Below, piece by piece: positions 1-7,438 of a stretch of DNA of 11,997 nucleotides. The DNA lies in contig CASBQH010000473.1 in the NCBI GenBank assembly GCA_949127695.1, positions 1-11,997 on the forward strand, written 5' to 3'. The notes below the pieces were generated by a model. The model searched no databases. It was not told the DNA's origin and saw only the letters and a program-made list of their open reading frames with translations. The position numbers and the translations under genes are program-made. Every line of letters begins with the position of its first letter. Within the stretch, counting starts at the first letter, position 1. Source of the stretch: Synechococcales cyanobacterium PMM_0073. Its GTDB lineage: Bacteria; Cyanobacteriota; Cyanobacteriia; Elainellales; Elainellaceae.

Positions 1-607
1 GCACAAAGTCTGGAATAGGTTCGGTCGCTGGCGCAATTGTGGTTGGGTTGGCCTCAGCGGTGAGGGCGGCAGCGGCTAGTTCTTCTGCTTGGGCTTCCGC
101 TTGCAGCCGCTCCAGCCGCTCCAGCCGCTCAGTTTCAGCCTGCATCCAGAAAGGGCGAGGAGCCTCAGGCGGCGCATCAGCTAGGCTGGCGACTGGCTGA
201 GCAGTGGCCTCAGGTTCAGGGATTGATTCAGGGATTGATTCAGGGATTGATTCAGCAATTACTTCAGCAGAGGCTGGCTCACTGGCTTCAGGTTCACTGG
301 CTTCAGGTTCACTGGCTTCAGACTCTACAGATAGCTCTAACTCAGCTGAGGCGATCGTCTCAGGCTCTTGCTGTTTGCGAATATTGGCGTAGGCAGCTTT
401 AGCCCAGTTTAAATAGTCAGAGTTGATCGCTTCTGGCTCTGGTTCCGGCTCTGGCTCTGACTCTAGCTCTACAGGAGCAAGCGACTCAGCAATCTCTGGC
501 TCTGGGGCTGCTTCCGCCTCTGCTTCTGGAACCGCTGCAACCTCTGGCGCAGGCTCTTCAGAAGTGGGCTTATTAAATTGACGATTGAACCAGTTAAAAG
601 CAGCCAT
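1..607 (-). CDS. ftsY: FtsY, signal recognition particle receptor (N-terminal acidic part; runs off left edge)
   Basis: FtsY docks the SRP-ribosome complex at the membrane for co-translational insertion of membrane proteins. Only about 202 N-terminal codons are in the window, so the NG GTPase domain that would prove the call is missing. The visible part begins MAAFNWFNRQFNKP, like the MxFNWFRRQF start of cyanobacterial FtsY. It contains a WAKAAYANI stretch near residue 75, and is otherwise an acidic Glu/Pro/Ala/Ser-rich A domain that includes two short peptide repeats. The position just downstream of nusB supports the identity, since nusB-ftsY adjacency is common in cyanobacteria. The ATG at 605-607 is preceded by a weak purine-rich site (GGTAGG). 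No separate promoter is obvious in the 87-base gap after nusB, so co-transcription with nusB is inferred. An unrelated acidic protein is the alternative but unlikely. Confidence 0.82.
   Translation of the reverse strand, partial: MAAFNWFNRQFNKPTSEEPAPEVAAVPEAEAEAAPEPEIAESLAPVELESEPEPEPEPEAINSDYLNWAKAAYANIRKQQEPETIASAELELSVESEASEPEASEPEASEPASAEVIAESIPESIPESIPEPEATAQPVASLADAPPEAPRPFWMQAETERLERLERLQAEAQAEELAAAALTAEANPTTIAPATEPIPDFV
221..254. repeat. Tandem 12-base repeat inside ftsY
   Basis: Three consecutive copies of gattgattcagg (the last incomplete) encode ESIP-ESIP-ESIP on the minus strand. The unit length is a multiple of three, so copy-number changes keep the frame. It lies in the disordered A domain of FtsY. 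Confidence 0.8.
277..320. repeat. Tandem 15-base repeat inside ftsY
   Basis: About three copies of ggttcactggcttca, the first slightly diverged, encode a five-residue SEPEA repeat on the minus strand in the acidic domain of FtsY. This is in-frame expansion of low-complexity sequence. Confidence 0.75.
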
Positions 608-694
608 AAACCTACCCAGCCATTAAATCTCCATCTCAACTCTAGAGAAAAACTGAGCCATTCCGCCAAAAGTTGTACAAATCAGGAGCGGGCT

Positions 695-1384
695 TTAGGC
701 TTCAGAGCCGAGAGTTGGGCTAGGCTGCTGGTTAAGCTGAGGCTCTAGCTGGCTGGCTGGCTGGCTAGCTGACCGATTAATTTGACTGCTAACGCGCCGC
801 AAAACGCCATTCAAAAATCGAAACCCTTCTTCGCCGCTGTAGCGCTTCGCCAGCTCTACGGCCTCGTTAATGGCCACCTGTTCGGGTGTACCCAGCAGCC
901 AGATTTCAGTCACAGCCAGCCGCAGAATATCTTGGTCGATCCGAGCCAGACGGTGCATCTGCCAGTCCACCATTGATTGATTCAGCAGAGCATCAATTTC
1001 GCTGCGGTGCGCCTGGGTTTGGGTCAGCAGCTCCATCACATAGGCACGCACTTCTTTTTGATTGGCCAGCTGAATGAATTCGGGCAGTTCTAAAGCCGCC
1101 CCGACGCGGTTGATCGCGGTTTGGGTCAGCTCAATCGCTTCGCTGACCATGCTGCGGGCGCTGTCGATGCTGCCTGCTCGCGTCTCGCTGTTGAGCAAGC
1201 GGTCGCTGCTGCGGCTCAGCTCAGATGAGGCGGTTTCGAGCGTGTCCTGCACCTCGGTTGTGAGCGTGCGGACTGCCGCTAGCACCACATCTTGGAGCTG
1301 CTGAGCTTGCAGCTTTTCAGGCTTGTTGGGCAGCTGACCAATACTCAGAAGGGCGAGTTCGCGGGCAATTCGGCGGGCTTGCAT
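695..1384 (-). CDS. nusB: NusB, transcription antitermination factor
   Basis: NusB binds boxA RNA with NusE (ribosomal protein S10) and prevents premature termination in rRNA operons. The 229-residue product begins [19 protein letters not shown], the first helix of the family. The family core is clear near residues 145-198: [17 protein letters not shown], then [22 protein letters not shown] with the closing VLRRV. E. coli NusB has about 139 residues. The extra length lies in an insertion at about residues 20-105, as in other cyanobacterial NusB proteins, and in a Ser/Gln/Pro-rich tail after residue 200 that is probably disordered. The ATG at 1382-1384 is about 28 bases from an extended -10 element. 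ftsY follows on the same strand. The tail is encoded across a tetranucleotide repeat (751-766). Confidence 0.93.
   Translation of the reverse strand: MQARRIARELALLSIGQLPNKPEKLQAQQLQDVVLAAVRTLTTEVQDTLETASSELSRSSDRLLNSETRAGSIDSARSMVSEAIELTQTAINRVGAALELPEFIQLANQKEVRAYVMELLTQTQAHRSEIDALLNQSMVDWQMHRLARIDQDILRLAVTEIWLLGTPEQVAINEAVELAKRYSGEEGFRFLNGVLRRVSSQINRSASQPASQLEPQLNQQPSPTLGSEA
751..766. repeat. Tetranucleotide tract (GGCT)x4 in the nusB 3' end
   Basis: Four perfect GGCT units, flanked on both sides by AGCT, lie inside the coding sequence of the NusB tail (about residues 207-212). The unit is not a multiple of three, so gain or loss of one copy would change the frame of roughly the last 20 residues. 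Confidence 0.8.
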
Positions 1385-1412
1385 GAGGTTTAGCTGGGTG
1401 AGCGGCTTGGCT

Positions 1413-1418
1413 ATTGTA
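1413..1418 (-). promoter_or_regulatory. Extended -10 promoter of nusB
   Basis: On the minus strand the sequence reads TTGCTACAAT, giving a TACAAT -10 hexamer (five of six matches) with the TG of an extended -10. No good -35 box lies 17 bases upstream. The predicted start, near 1406, is about 22 bases from the nusB ATG. It would serve nusB and probably ftsY. Confidence 0.5.
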
Positions 1419-1574
1419 GCAAGCTTGAGCTTTCAGGCGCTGGCAGAAAGGGTGGATAGCGGGTTGGCTTGCTACCCGAATGCTCAAAGCAAGCGCAACG
1501 TAAAAACACGGATTTTTAGATTAGCTCTAAGATCATCAGCCTAGAAATTCAGTGAATCCTGTGACGTGGCTAGA

Positions 1575-1737
1575 GGGTGACAAAAGGCAGAATGAACTCA
1601 CTTCTGGAGAACGTAATTCGGAAGAGTCGCAGTAGAGCCAGGGGGCAATTGAGTTCTGCTGTGGCTCTTCCACTCGAAGAGCGTCCTTACAGGTGGACTG
1701 CCTGACCTCGGGGGCTTATGAGGTCAGGCAATTTTTT
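1575..1737 (+). ncRNA. Possible small RNA ending at an orphan terminator
   Basis: A strong plus-strand terminator needs a plus-strand transcript, but no plus-strand gene precedes it. The sequence before it is rich in pairing. GAACTCA (1594-1600) can pair with TGAGTTC (1650-1656), and AGAGCCA (1634-1640) with TGGCTCT (1662-1668). CTCTTC (1665-1670) can pair either with the upstream GGAAGAG (1620-1626) or with GAAGAG (1676-1681). These pairings compete, which suggests a structured RNA. I found no convincing promoter, so the 5' end is a guess. Antisense RNA to nusB or treS mRNA ends, or a terminator that only blocks read-through, are alternatives. It matches no RNA family that I recognise. Confidence 0.28.
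1699..1737 (+). terminator. Intrinsic terminator facing plus
   Basis: The perfect 11-base inverted repeat TGCCTGACCTC / GAGGTCAGGCA (1699-1709 and 1720-1730) has a 10-base loop and is followed by A and six T residues (1732-1737). On the other strand the stem is not followed by a T-run, so the direction is plus. Confidence 0.85.
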
Positions 1738-1772
1738 GGTTATTTTCTCAATCCAACAGCTCAACCTAATAG

Positions 1773-4700
1773 CTACAGGCTCTCGCGAGCAGAACTCGGC
1801 AGCATTTCTTTAACCTGATCAGGAACATCCTCAGCGATATCACTAGCGATATCTCTAGTGATATTTCTAGAAACGCTCCCAGAAATATCAGATGAGCCAA
1901 CTTCAGCAGCCTGCTCATTCAGACGCTCTTGGTAGCCCATCGTCCAATCCTCAATGGGCGGCGGCTCTAGTAGCTCAACCACCCGATGCAGGGGAATCTC
2001 TACCCAGTCTGGACGGTTGGTCAGCTCGTAGCCTAGCTCATAGACCGCTTTCTCCAGCAGAAATGCATCTAGCAGCACCTGCAACTCCTGATGCGTCTTG
2101 GGCAGGAAGGGCGCATCTGCGGCAGTGGTCATATACTGCTTTAAAAACGCCACACTCACCCAGGCATCAAAAAATCTAGCCCAAAGATGCATCTCCTCAC
2201 GGTTCTCAGTCCGCACTAGCCCGGTTTCGATCTGATCCTGGAGCGCGACTTGAGCGGCGTAGTAGAAAGACTGGATCATCCCAGCAACGTCGCGCAAAGG
2301 CGAGCGCTTCATCCGCCGTTCGCTCAGCAGACGGTTGGGTTCACCCTCAAAGTCAAGGATGACAAAGTCTTTGCCGGTATAAAGCACATCTTCTAGATGG
2401 TAGTTGCCATGGCAGCGAATCCGCATCGCCGTAATTTGCATATTAATCACGGTTTTAAATCGCCCTAGCAAATCCTCCCAATAGCCCAAGATGATCCGAG
2501 CCGCAGGCTGAGCCTCGCTGGAGAGCTGCTTACTCTGCTTGCGAAGCTGGAGCAGCACCCGTCCGGCATTGTTCCGCATCGACTGATAGATCGAGCGCTG
2601 ATAGAACAGCGAAAACTCTTCAGGCGCAAAGCTTGGATCATGGACATCTGAGGCCAGCACTAGATGTAGCTCAGCCGTGCGCTGTCCCAGCAGCTGAGCC
2701 GCTTTGAGCTGTAGCCCAATCAACTCGCAGGCCAGCGGCGGAATTTCGCTAGCCAGCGCCTTCGAGAGCAGGATGGAGGGCATCGGCGCATCACCAATTT
2801 TAGCCTGCGTCACCAGCACCCGCTCGAAGCTGTCCCGCAGGCTGTCCCGCGCCTGAGACCAAGCATCATGGGCATCTGGGACATAGTGCATCAGCATTCC
2901 CACGGTCATAGGCTCAGCGCCGCGCCGCTGATATTCTAATGCGCCCAGCACCGGGGCAAACAGCGAGTCAGAATCGCCTTCTGAACGCGGCAGCTTGCGG
3001 GTGAGAAACTGGCCAATCTCTAAATCAGAGCTAATGCATTCATCTACATACCGGAACAGCTTCAGCAGATAGCGATTCTGGACAATCCCGGCTTCGTTGG
3101 GCGCAGCATAGACAATAAACGCATTGTTGGTATAGGGGTGATTGCCGCGCAGCAGATGTGGATCAGTGGCTTGAGCGATCTGCTCGCGGGAGCAAGCCTC
3201 AGTCACAGTGGCCACCAGCTCACCCGCCATTCCGGCATAGCGGGAGCGATGCAAAATTGCCTGCAACGGAATCTCCAAGAAAGCTCGGTCGCCTAACGCA
3301 TCCACCAGCAGTCCTTTGTCGTTTGTGCCCACAATCCAGGCAATGGCTTCGCCTTCAGCGGTGACAGCGGGCAAATAAGACAGCGGCAGCACGAAAGTTT
3401 CGGCAATGCCTTCGGTATAGTCAGCTCGCACCAGCACAAGGTCATAGGCGGGCGAGTCGGCAGCTGACGCTCTAGAATCAGGACTCGGCAGACTCACCGG
3501 AATTGCATCAATGATATGTACGCCCTGGAGAATTTTGGTCTTCTTAAACCAAGCAGTGCGCTGGAGATAGTCAGGCAGTAGGGCTTCGAGCGCTTTGCGG
3601 GCTTCAGGACGGCTATAAATATCGCGCCAGCTGCCGTTGACTTGCAGCGTTGGCAGCGCAGTCTGAGGTCGCATTTGGACAGTATCGAGCTGGGGCTGTA
3701 AGGTAAACCAGAAGAAAGTATGCGGCCCCATGCTGAGGAAGTAAGGCTGATCGCTGACGCGGGGAAACTCAGAGCGGCCAAAGATCTCAACGGGCGTCAT
3801 CCCCTGAAACGCTGATAGATCTAGCTCGGCGGCTTGGGTAAACCGCGACAGGTTGGCCACAACCAGGATATGTTCGCCTTGATAGGTGCGGGTAAAGGCC
3901 AGCACCTTGCGGTTTTCGGGCGAAAGCAGCTCGAAGGTGCCTCGGCCAAAAGCCTGATAGCGGCTGCGAATGGCAATCAGCCGCTTCATCCACCACCAGA
4001 GCGAGTTGGGGTTAGCGCGCTGTGCCTCGACGTTGACGGTTTCGTAGTTATATTCAGGGTCAACGATAGTGGGCAAAAACAGCTTTTGGGGGTTGGCGCG
4101 GCTAAAGCCAGCATTGCGATCTGAACTCCACTGCATGGGTGTCCGCACGCCGTTCCGGTCGCCCAAATAGATATTGTCGCCCATGCCAATTTCGTCGCCA
4201 TAGTAGAGCACGGGCGTGCCGGGAAGCGACAGCAGCAGGCTGTTGAGCAGCTCAATTTGGCGACGGTTGTTGCTCAGCAGCGGTGCAAGGCGACGGCGAA
4301 TTCCCAGATTGATCCGCGCCTGCGGGTCTTGAGCATAGACGCGATACATATAGTCGCGGTCTTCGTCGGTCATCATTTCCAGGGTCAGCTCATCGTGGTT
4401 TCGCAAAAATAGCGCCCACTGACAGTTCTCTGGAATATGGGGAGTCTGCTGCAAAATATCAATGATCGGAAAATTATCTTCCATCCGCAGCGACATAAAC
4501 AGGCGCGGCATCAGCGGAAAGTGGAAGTTCATATGACACTCGTTGCCCTCGCCATAGTAGGCGGCGGCATCTTCGGGCCATTGGTTGGCTTCAGCCAGCA
4601 GCATCCGGTTGGGGAAATGGGTGTCAACGTGAGTCCGCAGCGCCTTCAGGAATACATGGGTGCGGGGCAGGTTCTCGCAGTTAGTGCCTTCTTCTTCGTA

Positions 4701-5339
4701 GAGATAGGGAACCGCATCCATCCGCAATCCATCCACGCCCATTCCCAGCCAGAAGTCTACGACATCAAACACCGCCTTCTGTAGATCAGGATGCTCATAG
4801 TTGAGATCAGGCTGGTGCGAGTAAAAGCGATGCCAGTAGTAAGCTTGAGCCACCGGATCCCAAGTCCAGTTAGAGGTTTCAAAGTCTTTGAAAATGATCC
4901 GCACGCCCCGGTACTGCTGCGGCGAATCGCTCCAGACGTAGAAATTGCGCTCACTGCTGCCCGGATCGGCCTGTCGGGCGCGCTGAAACCAGGGATGCTG
5001 GTCAGAGGTATGGTTGATAATGAGCTCAACAATCACCCGAATCCCGCGCTGGTGGGCAGCATCTAGGAAGGTCTGGAAGTCTTGGATATCGCCATAGATG
5101 GGGTTGACGGTGTTGAAATCAGCCACGTCATAGCCGTCATCCCGCATGGGCGATGGGAAGAAGGGCAGCAGCCAGATGGCAGTAACGCCCAGATCTTGAA
5201 TATAGTCAAGCCGGTCAGTCAGGCCGCGAAAATCGCCAATGCCATCGCCGTCGCTGTCCGCAAAGGCTTTGACCGGCACTTCATAGATGATGGCATCTTT
5301 AAACCAGAGTGGGTCGTCGTTTAGGGTGGATCGCTGCAT
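1773..5339 (-). CDS. treS: Trehalose synthase (maltose alpha-D-glucosyltransferase) fused to a maltokinase-like domain
   Basis: TreS interconverts maltose and trehalose by intramolecular transglucosylation in the cytoplasm. Residues about 8-545 form a GH13 domain, with INHTSD at 108-113, the nucleophile D208 in GLRMDAVPYL, the acid/base E250 in LLAEANQW, and D316 in RNHDE. Residues about 560-1125 resemble maltokinase (Pep2/Mak), which phosphorylates maltose for GlgE. They keep K760 (YLLKLFR), DFEGEP at 996-1001 and SPLRDVAGM. The loop normally reading HGDYHLGQ is HGNYHLED (977-984), so the catalytic Asp is Asn. The product has 1188 residues, somewhat longer than typical fusions because of a repeat-bearing tail after about 1130. 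I chose the ATG at 5337-5339. A TTG three codons upstream (5346-5348) has a better-spaced AAGGA and cannot be excluded. It is divergent from malQ. Confidence 0.93.
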   Translation of the reverse strand: MQRSTLNDDPLWFKDAIIYEVPVKAFADSDGDGIGDFRGLTDRLDYIQDLGVTAIWLLPFFPSPMRDDGYDVADFNTVNPIYGDIQDFQTFLDAAHQRGIRVIVELIINHTSDQHPWFQRARQADPGSSERNFYVWSDSPQQYRGVRIIFKDFETSNWTWDPVAQAYYWHRFYSHQPDLNYEHPDLQKAVFDVVDFWLGMGVDGLRMDAVPYLYEEEGTNCENLPRTHVFLKALRTHVDTHFPNRMLLAEANQWPEDAAAYYGEGNECHMNFHFPLMPRLFMSLRMEDNFPIIDILQQTPHIPENCQWALFLRNHDELTLEMMTDEDRDYMYRVYAQDPQARINLGIRRRLAPLLSNNRRQIELLNSLLLSLPGTPVLYYGDEIGMGDNIYLGDRNGVRTPMQWSSDRNAGFSRANPQKLFLPTIVDPEYNYETVNVEAQRANPNSLWWWMKRLIAIRSRYQAFGRGTFELLSPENRKVLAFTRTYQGEHILVVANLSRFTQAAELDLSAFQGMTPVEIFGRSEFPRVSDQPYFLSMGPHTFFWFTLQPQLDTVQMRPQTALPTLQVNGSWRDIYSRPEARKALEALLPDYLQRTAWFKKTKILQGVHIIDAIPVSLPSPDSRASAADSPAYDLVLVRADYTEGIAETFVLPLSYLPAVTAEGEAIAWIVGTNDKGLLVDALGDRAFLEIPLQAILHRSRYAGMAGELVATVTEACSREQIAQATDPHLLRGNHPYTNNAFIVYAAPNEAGIVQNRYLLKLFRYVDECISSDLEIGQFLTRKLPRSEGDSDSLFAPVLGALEYQRRGAEPMTVGMLMHYVPDAHDAWSQARDSLRDSFERVLVTQAKIGDAPMPSILLSKALASEIPPLACELIGLQLKAAQLLGQRTAELHLVLASDVHDPSFAPEEFSLFYQRSIYQSMRNNAGRVLLQLRKQSKQLSSEAQPAARIILGYWEDLLGRFKTVINMQITAMRIRCHGNYHLEDVLYTGKDFVILDFEGEPNRLLSERRMKRSPLRDVAGMIQSFYYAAQVALQDQIETGLVRTENREEMHLWARFFDAWVSVAFLKQYMTTAADAPFLPKTHQELQVLLDAFLLEKAVYELGYELTNRPDWVEIPLHRVVELLEPPPIEDWTMGYQERLNEQAAEVGSSDISGSVSRNITRDIASDIAEDVPDQVKEMLPSSARESL
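1833..1868. repeat. Tandem 12-base repeat in the treS tail
   Basis: Three copies of a 12-base unit, agcgatatcact with minor variation, encode a four-residue repeat (R/S-D/N-I-A/T) at about residues 1158-1169 of the TreS fusion. Because the unit is partly self-complementary, the tract also forms an inverted repeat. Confidence 0.75.
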
Positions 5340-5515
5340 GGTCTCCAAAGTCCAGTTCCTTAGTGAGCTGAGTAAATCAAGTAAGCTGAGTCAAGCAAAA
5401 AATAGGCGCGGGCAACCGTGAACGGCAAGCAGGGCTGAGGCAGAAAATTTCTATCTAACGACCTTTACCAGCGTAAAGCACCATCGCAGATTAAAACGTT
5501 GCTCAACGCCACGAG

Positions 5516-5543
5516 TTTAGATCTAGCGGTTTAGATCTAGCGG
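5516..5543. repeat. Perfect 14-base tandem duplication
   Basis: Two exact adjacent copies of tttagatctagcgg (5516-5529 and 5530-5543) lie in the treS-malQ intergenic region. Each copy contains the palindrome agatct. It could be a paired protein-binding site or a chance duplication. Confidence 0.7.
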
Positions 5544-5648
5544 GCGGCAAGCAAGGCAAAAACTGCGCCAGTGACTTGGCTGAACAGCGGCCTTTCCAGA
5601 GCTGCTGTTCAGATTGTCAAGATATCTAGATTTCTCGCTAGCAATTGT

Positions 5649-5669
5649 GAAGTAGTGTTACACAACTTC
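5649..5669. promoter_or_regulatory. Near-palindromic operator candidate between treS and malQ
   Basis: The half sites GAAGTaGTGT and ACACaACTTC form a 21-base palindrome whose only mismatches are one symmetric pair and the centre base. A plus-strand promoter-like pair, TTGTGA at 5645-5650 and TCTAAC at 5668-5673 with 17-base spacing, brackets it. A repressor bound here could therefore cover that promoter. The spacing does not fit the NtcA pattern GTA-N8-TAC, and the centre does not fit a LacI-type CG core. The regulator is unknown. Confidence 0.4.
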
Positions 5670-5771
5670 TAACTTCCCCGTCATCATTCTAAGGAAAGAA
5701 ACTGCGGAATTTATCTAGAACATCATGGCTTTACTTGATCTTTGTAAAATTCGCAGCAGCCCTCTAGCGAA

Positions 5772-5800
5772 TTGTCATAAGGTAAGGTTTACAGTATTCA
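5772..5800 (+). promoter_or_regulatory. Weak promoter candidate for malQ
   Basis: TTGTCA (5772-5777) and TATTCA (5795-5800) are 17 bases apart and about 125 bases before the malQ start. The -10 match is poor, so this is tentative. Confidence 0.22.
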
Positions 5801-5923
5801 GAGTGACTCTATTGCTTGCCAATTCTGCTCGGTTCAGCCTCGGCTTAAGGCTCTCATTTTTGAGCAAGTTCCATATGGGTTTCTCAGCTTCTCTCTCCGA
5901 TCACCCTCACCCCCTGTTAACGC

Positions 5924-7420
5924 ATGGCTTTTCAACGCGCAAGCGGCATTTTGCTCCATCCCACCTGTCTTCCGGGTCGATTTGGCATCGGCGATTTGGG
6001 CAGTGCTGCCTATGGCTTTATTGATTTTTTAGAGCGCAGCGGCCAAAAGCTCTGGCAGGTGCTGCCGCTCGGACCAACGGGTCTGGAGCATTCGCCCTAC
6101 ATCATGAACTTTAGTAGCTTCGCCGGAAACCCGCTGCTGATTGACCTCGATCAGCTGGCAAATGAAGGACTGCTGACTCCCGAGAGCCTGACGCCCTTGC
6201 CGGACGGCGATCCGGCCTATGCCAAAATTGATTTCGCTCAGGTGATCCCGCATAAGATTGGCTATTTACACCAAGCGTTCGAGCGGTTTGAGCCGAACGA
6301 TGCCTATCAGCAGTTCTGCCATGAGCAAGCCTGGTGGCTAGATGACTACGTGCTGTTTATTGCGCTGTTTGAGGCGAACGGCGAGCTGCCCTGGAACCAA
6401 TGGCCAGCTGATTTGGTGCGGCGCGACCCGCAGGCGTTGGCTGAAGCGGCGGCCAAACTCTCAGTCGAGATCACATTCCATCGGTTTTTGCAGTTTAAGT
6501 TTTTTGAGCAGTGGGGCAAGCTCAGAGCCTACGCCAATGCCAAGGGCATCCAAATTGTCGGCGATATTTCGATCTATGTCTGCCACAACAGCGCTGATGT
6601 CTGGGCTGCGCCCGATCTGTTCAAGCTCGATCCGCAGACCTACGAACCGGCCTTTATGGCGGGCGTGCCGCCTGACTATTTCAGCGCTACTGGCCAGCTC
6701 TGGGGCAATCCAGTCTATGACTGGGAGGAAATGGAGCGAGCCAACTTTGCCTGGTGGGTGAACCGATTTAAGGCGACGCTGCTTTATGTGGATATTGTGC
6801 GGATTGATCACTTTCGCGGGTTTGAAGCCTACTGGCAGGTGCCGGGTGGCGAAACCACAGCGCTGAACGGCGAGTGGGTCAAAGGCCCAGACGCCAAGTT
6901 TTTTGAGGTGCTAAAAGCGGCGCTGGGCAGTCTGCCGGTAATGGCGGAAGATTTGGGCGTGATTACGCCAGAAGTGGAGCTACTGCGCGACCGCTTTGAA
7001 TTTCCGGGAATGAAAATTTTGCAGTTTGCCTTTGGCGGCGGCGCTGATAATCCCTACTTGCCGCACCACTATATTCAAAATTCAGTGGTCTATCCCGGCA
7101 CGCATGACAACGATACGGCAGTTGGCTGGTGGCACTCGACTGGAGACGCTGAGAAGTGGCATCTGGCCGCATATTTGGGATATACCAATCCTGACGAGAT
7201 TCAGCAAATTAACTGGGAGTTTGTGCGGATGGCGCTGGCTGCGGTTTCTGATTTGGCCGTGCTGCCGATGCAAGATCTGCTGGGACTCGATGGACGCGCC
7301 CGGATGAATGACCCGCGTTTCAACGACGGTCAGTGGCGCTGGCGATTTACCGATCTGGCTTTACTCAGCCCAGAGCTAAGCGAGCGGCTGCAGCGACTCA
7401 CCCAGCTCTACAGCCGCTGA
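5924..7420 (+). CDS. malQ: 4-alpha-glucanotransferase (amylomaltase, disproportionating enzyme)
   Basis: MalQ (GH77) transfers alpha-1,4-glucan segments between maltooligosaccharides, releasing glucose and remodelling glycogen breakdown products in the cytoplasm. The 498-residue product has the normal family length. It begins MAFQRASGILLHPTCLPGRFGIGDLG, the usual GH77 opening. The catalytic residues are in place: nucleophile D295 in VRIDHFRGF, acid/base E342 in VMAEDLGV, and D395 in YPGTHDNDT. SPYIMNFSSFAGNP (58-70) and PPDYFSATGQLWGNP (249-263) are substrate-site motifs. The ATG at 5924 has no clear Shine-Dalgarno sequence, which is common in cyanobacteria, but the protein start matches the family. 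It is divergent from treS, whose product maltose is a MalQ substrate. It converges on trxB, only 18 bases away, with no visible terminator between them. Confidence 0.96.
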   Translation: MAFQRASGILLHPTCLPGRFGIGDLGSAAYGFIDFLERSGQKLWQVLPLGPTGLEHSPYIMNFSSFAGNPLLIDLDQLANEGLLTPESLTPLPDGDPAYAKIDFAQVIPHKIGYLHQAFERFEPNDAYQQFCHEQAWWLDDYVLFIALFEANGELPWNQWPADLVRRDPQALAEAAAKLSVEITFHRFLQFKFFEQWGKLRAYANAKGIQIVGDISIYVCHNSADVWAAPDLFKLDPQTYEPAFMAGVPPDYFSATGQLWGNPVYDWEEMERANFAWWVNRFKATLLYVDIVRIDHFRGFEAYWQVPGGETTALNGEWVKGPDAKFFEVLKAALGSLPVMAEDLGVITPEVELLRDRFEFPGMKILQFAFGGGADNPYLPHHYIQNSVVYPGTHDNDTAVGWWHSTGDAEKWHLAAYLGYTNPDEIQQINWEFVRMALAAVSDLAVLPMQDLLGLDGRARMNDPRFNDGQWRWRFTDLALLSPELSERLQRLTQLYSR

Positions 7421-7438
7421 CCGCAGCGCCGCCTTGGC

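Larger units (their letters stand above)
1385..1772. other. Gap between nusB and treS
   Basis: This 388-base gap separates two minus-strand genes. No credible protein is encoded. It holds the nusB promoter near its left end, several mutually exclusive short hairpins at 1594-1681, and a plus-strand intrinsic terminator at 1699-1737. The treS transcript would also cross this hairpin, but on the minus strand the stem is followed by GTCCACC and not by a T-run. No clear terminator for treS is therefore visible. Confidence 0.6.
5349..5923. other. Divergent control region between treS and malQ
   Basis: This region of about 575 bases lies between two divergently read genes for maltose and trehalose metabolism. 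It contains a perfect 14-base tandem repeat (5516-5543), a 21-base near-palindrome (5649-5669) and a weak promoter candidate before malQ. A purine-rich AAGGAAAG at 5691-5698 precedes an ATG at 5725, but the frame it opens runs into malQ out of register and looks spurious. I see no convincing treS promoter. No gene is seen here. Confidence 0.6.

Noticed and set aside
221..320. Possible CRISPR-like array in the regular repeats
   Set aside because: The units are adjacent with no unique spacers, keep the reading frame, and encode the acidic domain of FtsY.
348..360. HIP1 octamer (GCGATCGC), typical of many cyanobacteria
   Set aside because: Only near matches occur (for example gcgatcgt here and ccgatcgc near 7705). 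No full copy was found, so HIP1 does not support the taxonomy here.
469..669. Minus-strand open frame of 66 codons across the ftsY start
   Set aside because: It is out of frame with the clear FtsY start, and its Leu/Arg/Gln-rich end is a shadow of the Glu-rich FtsY codons.
5725..6024. Open frame of 99 codons starting after an AAGGAAAG site before malQ
   Set aside because: It overlaps the malQ start by about 100 bases in another frame, has no recognisable motif, and the ribosome site is too far from its ATG.
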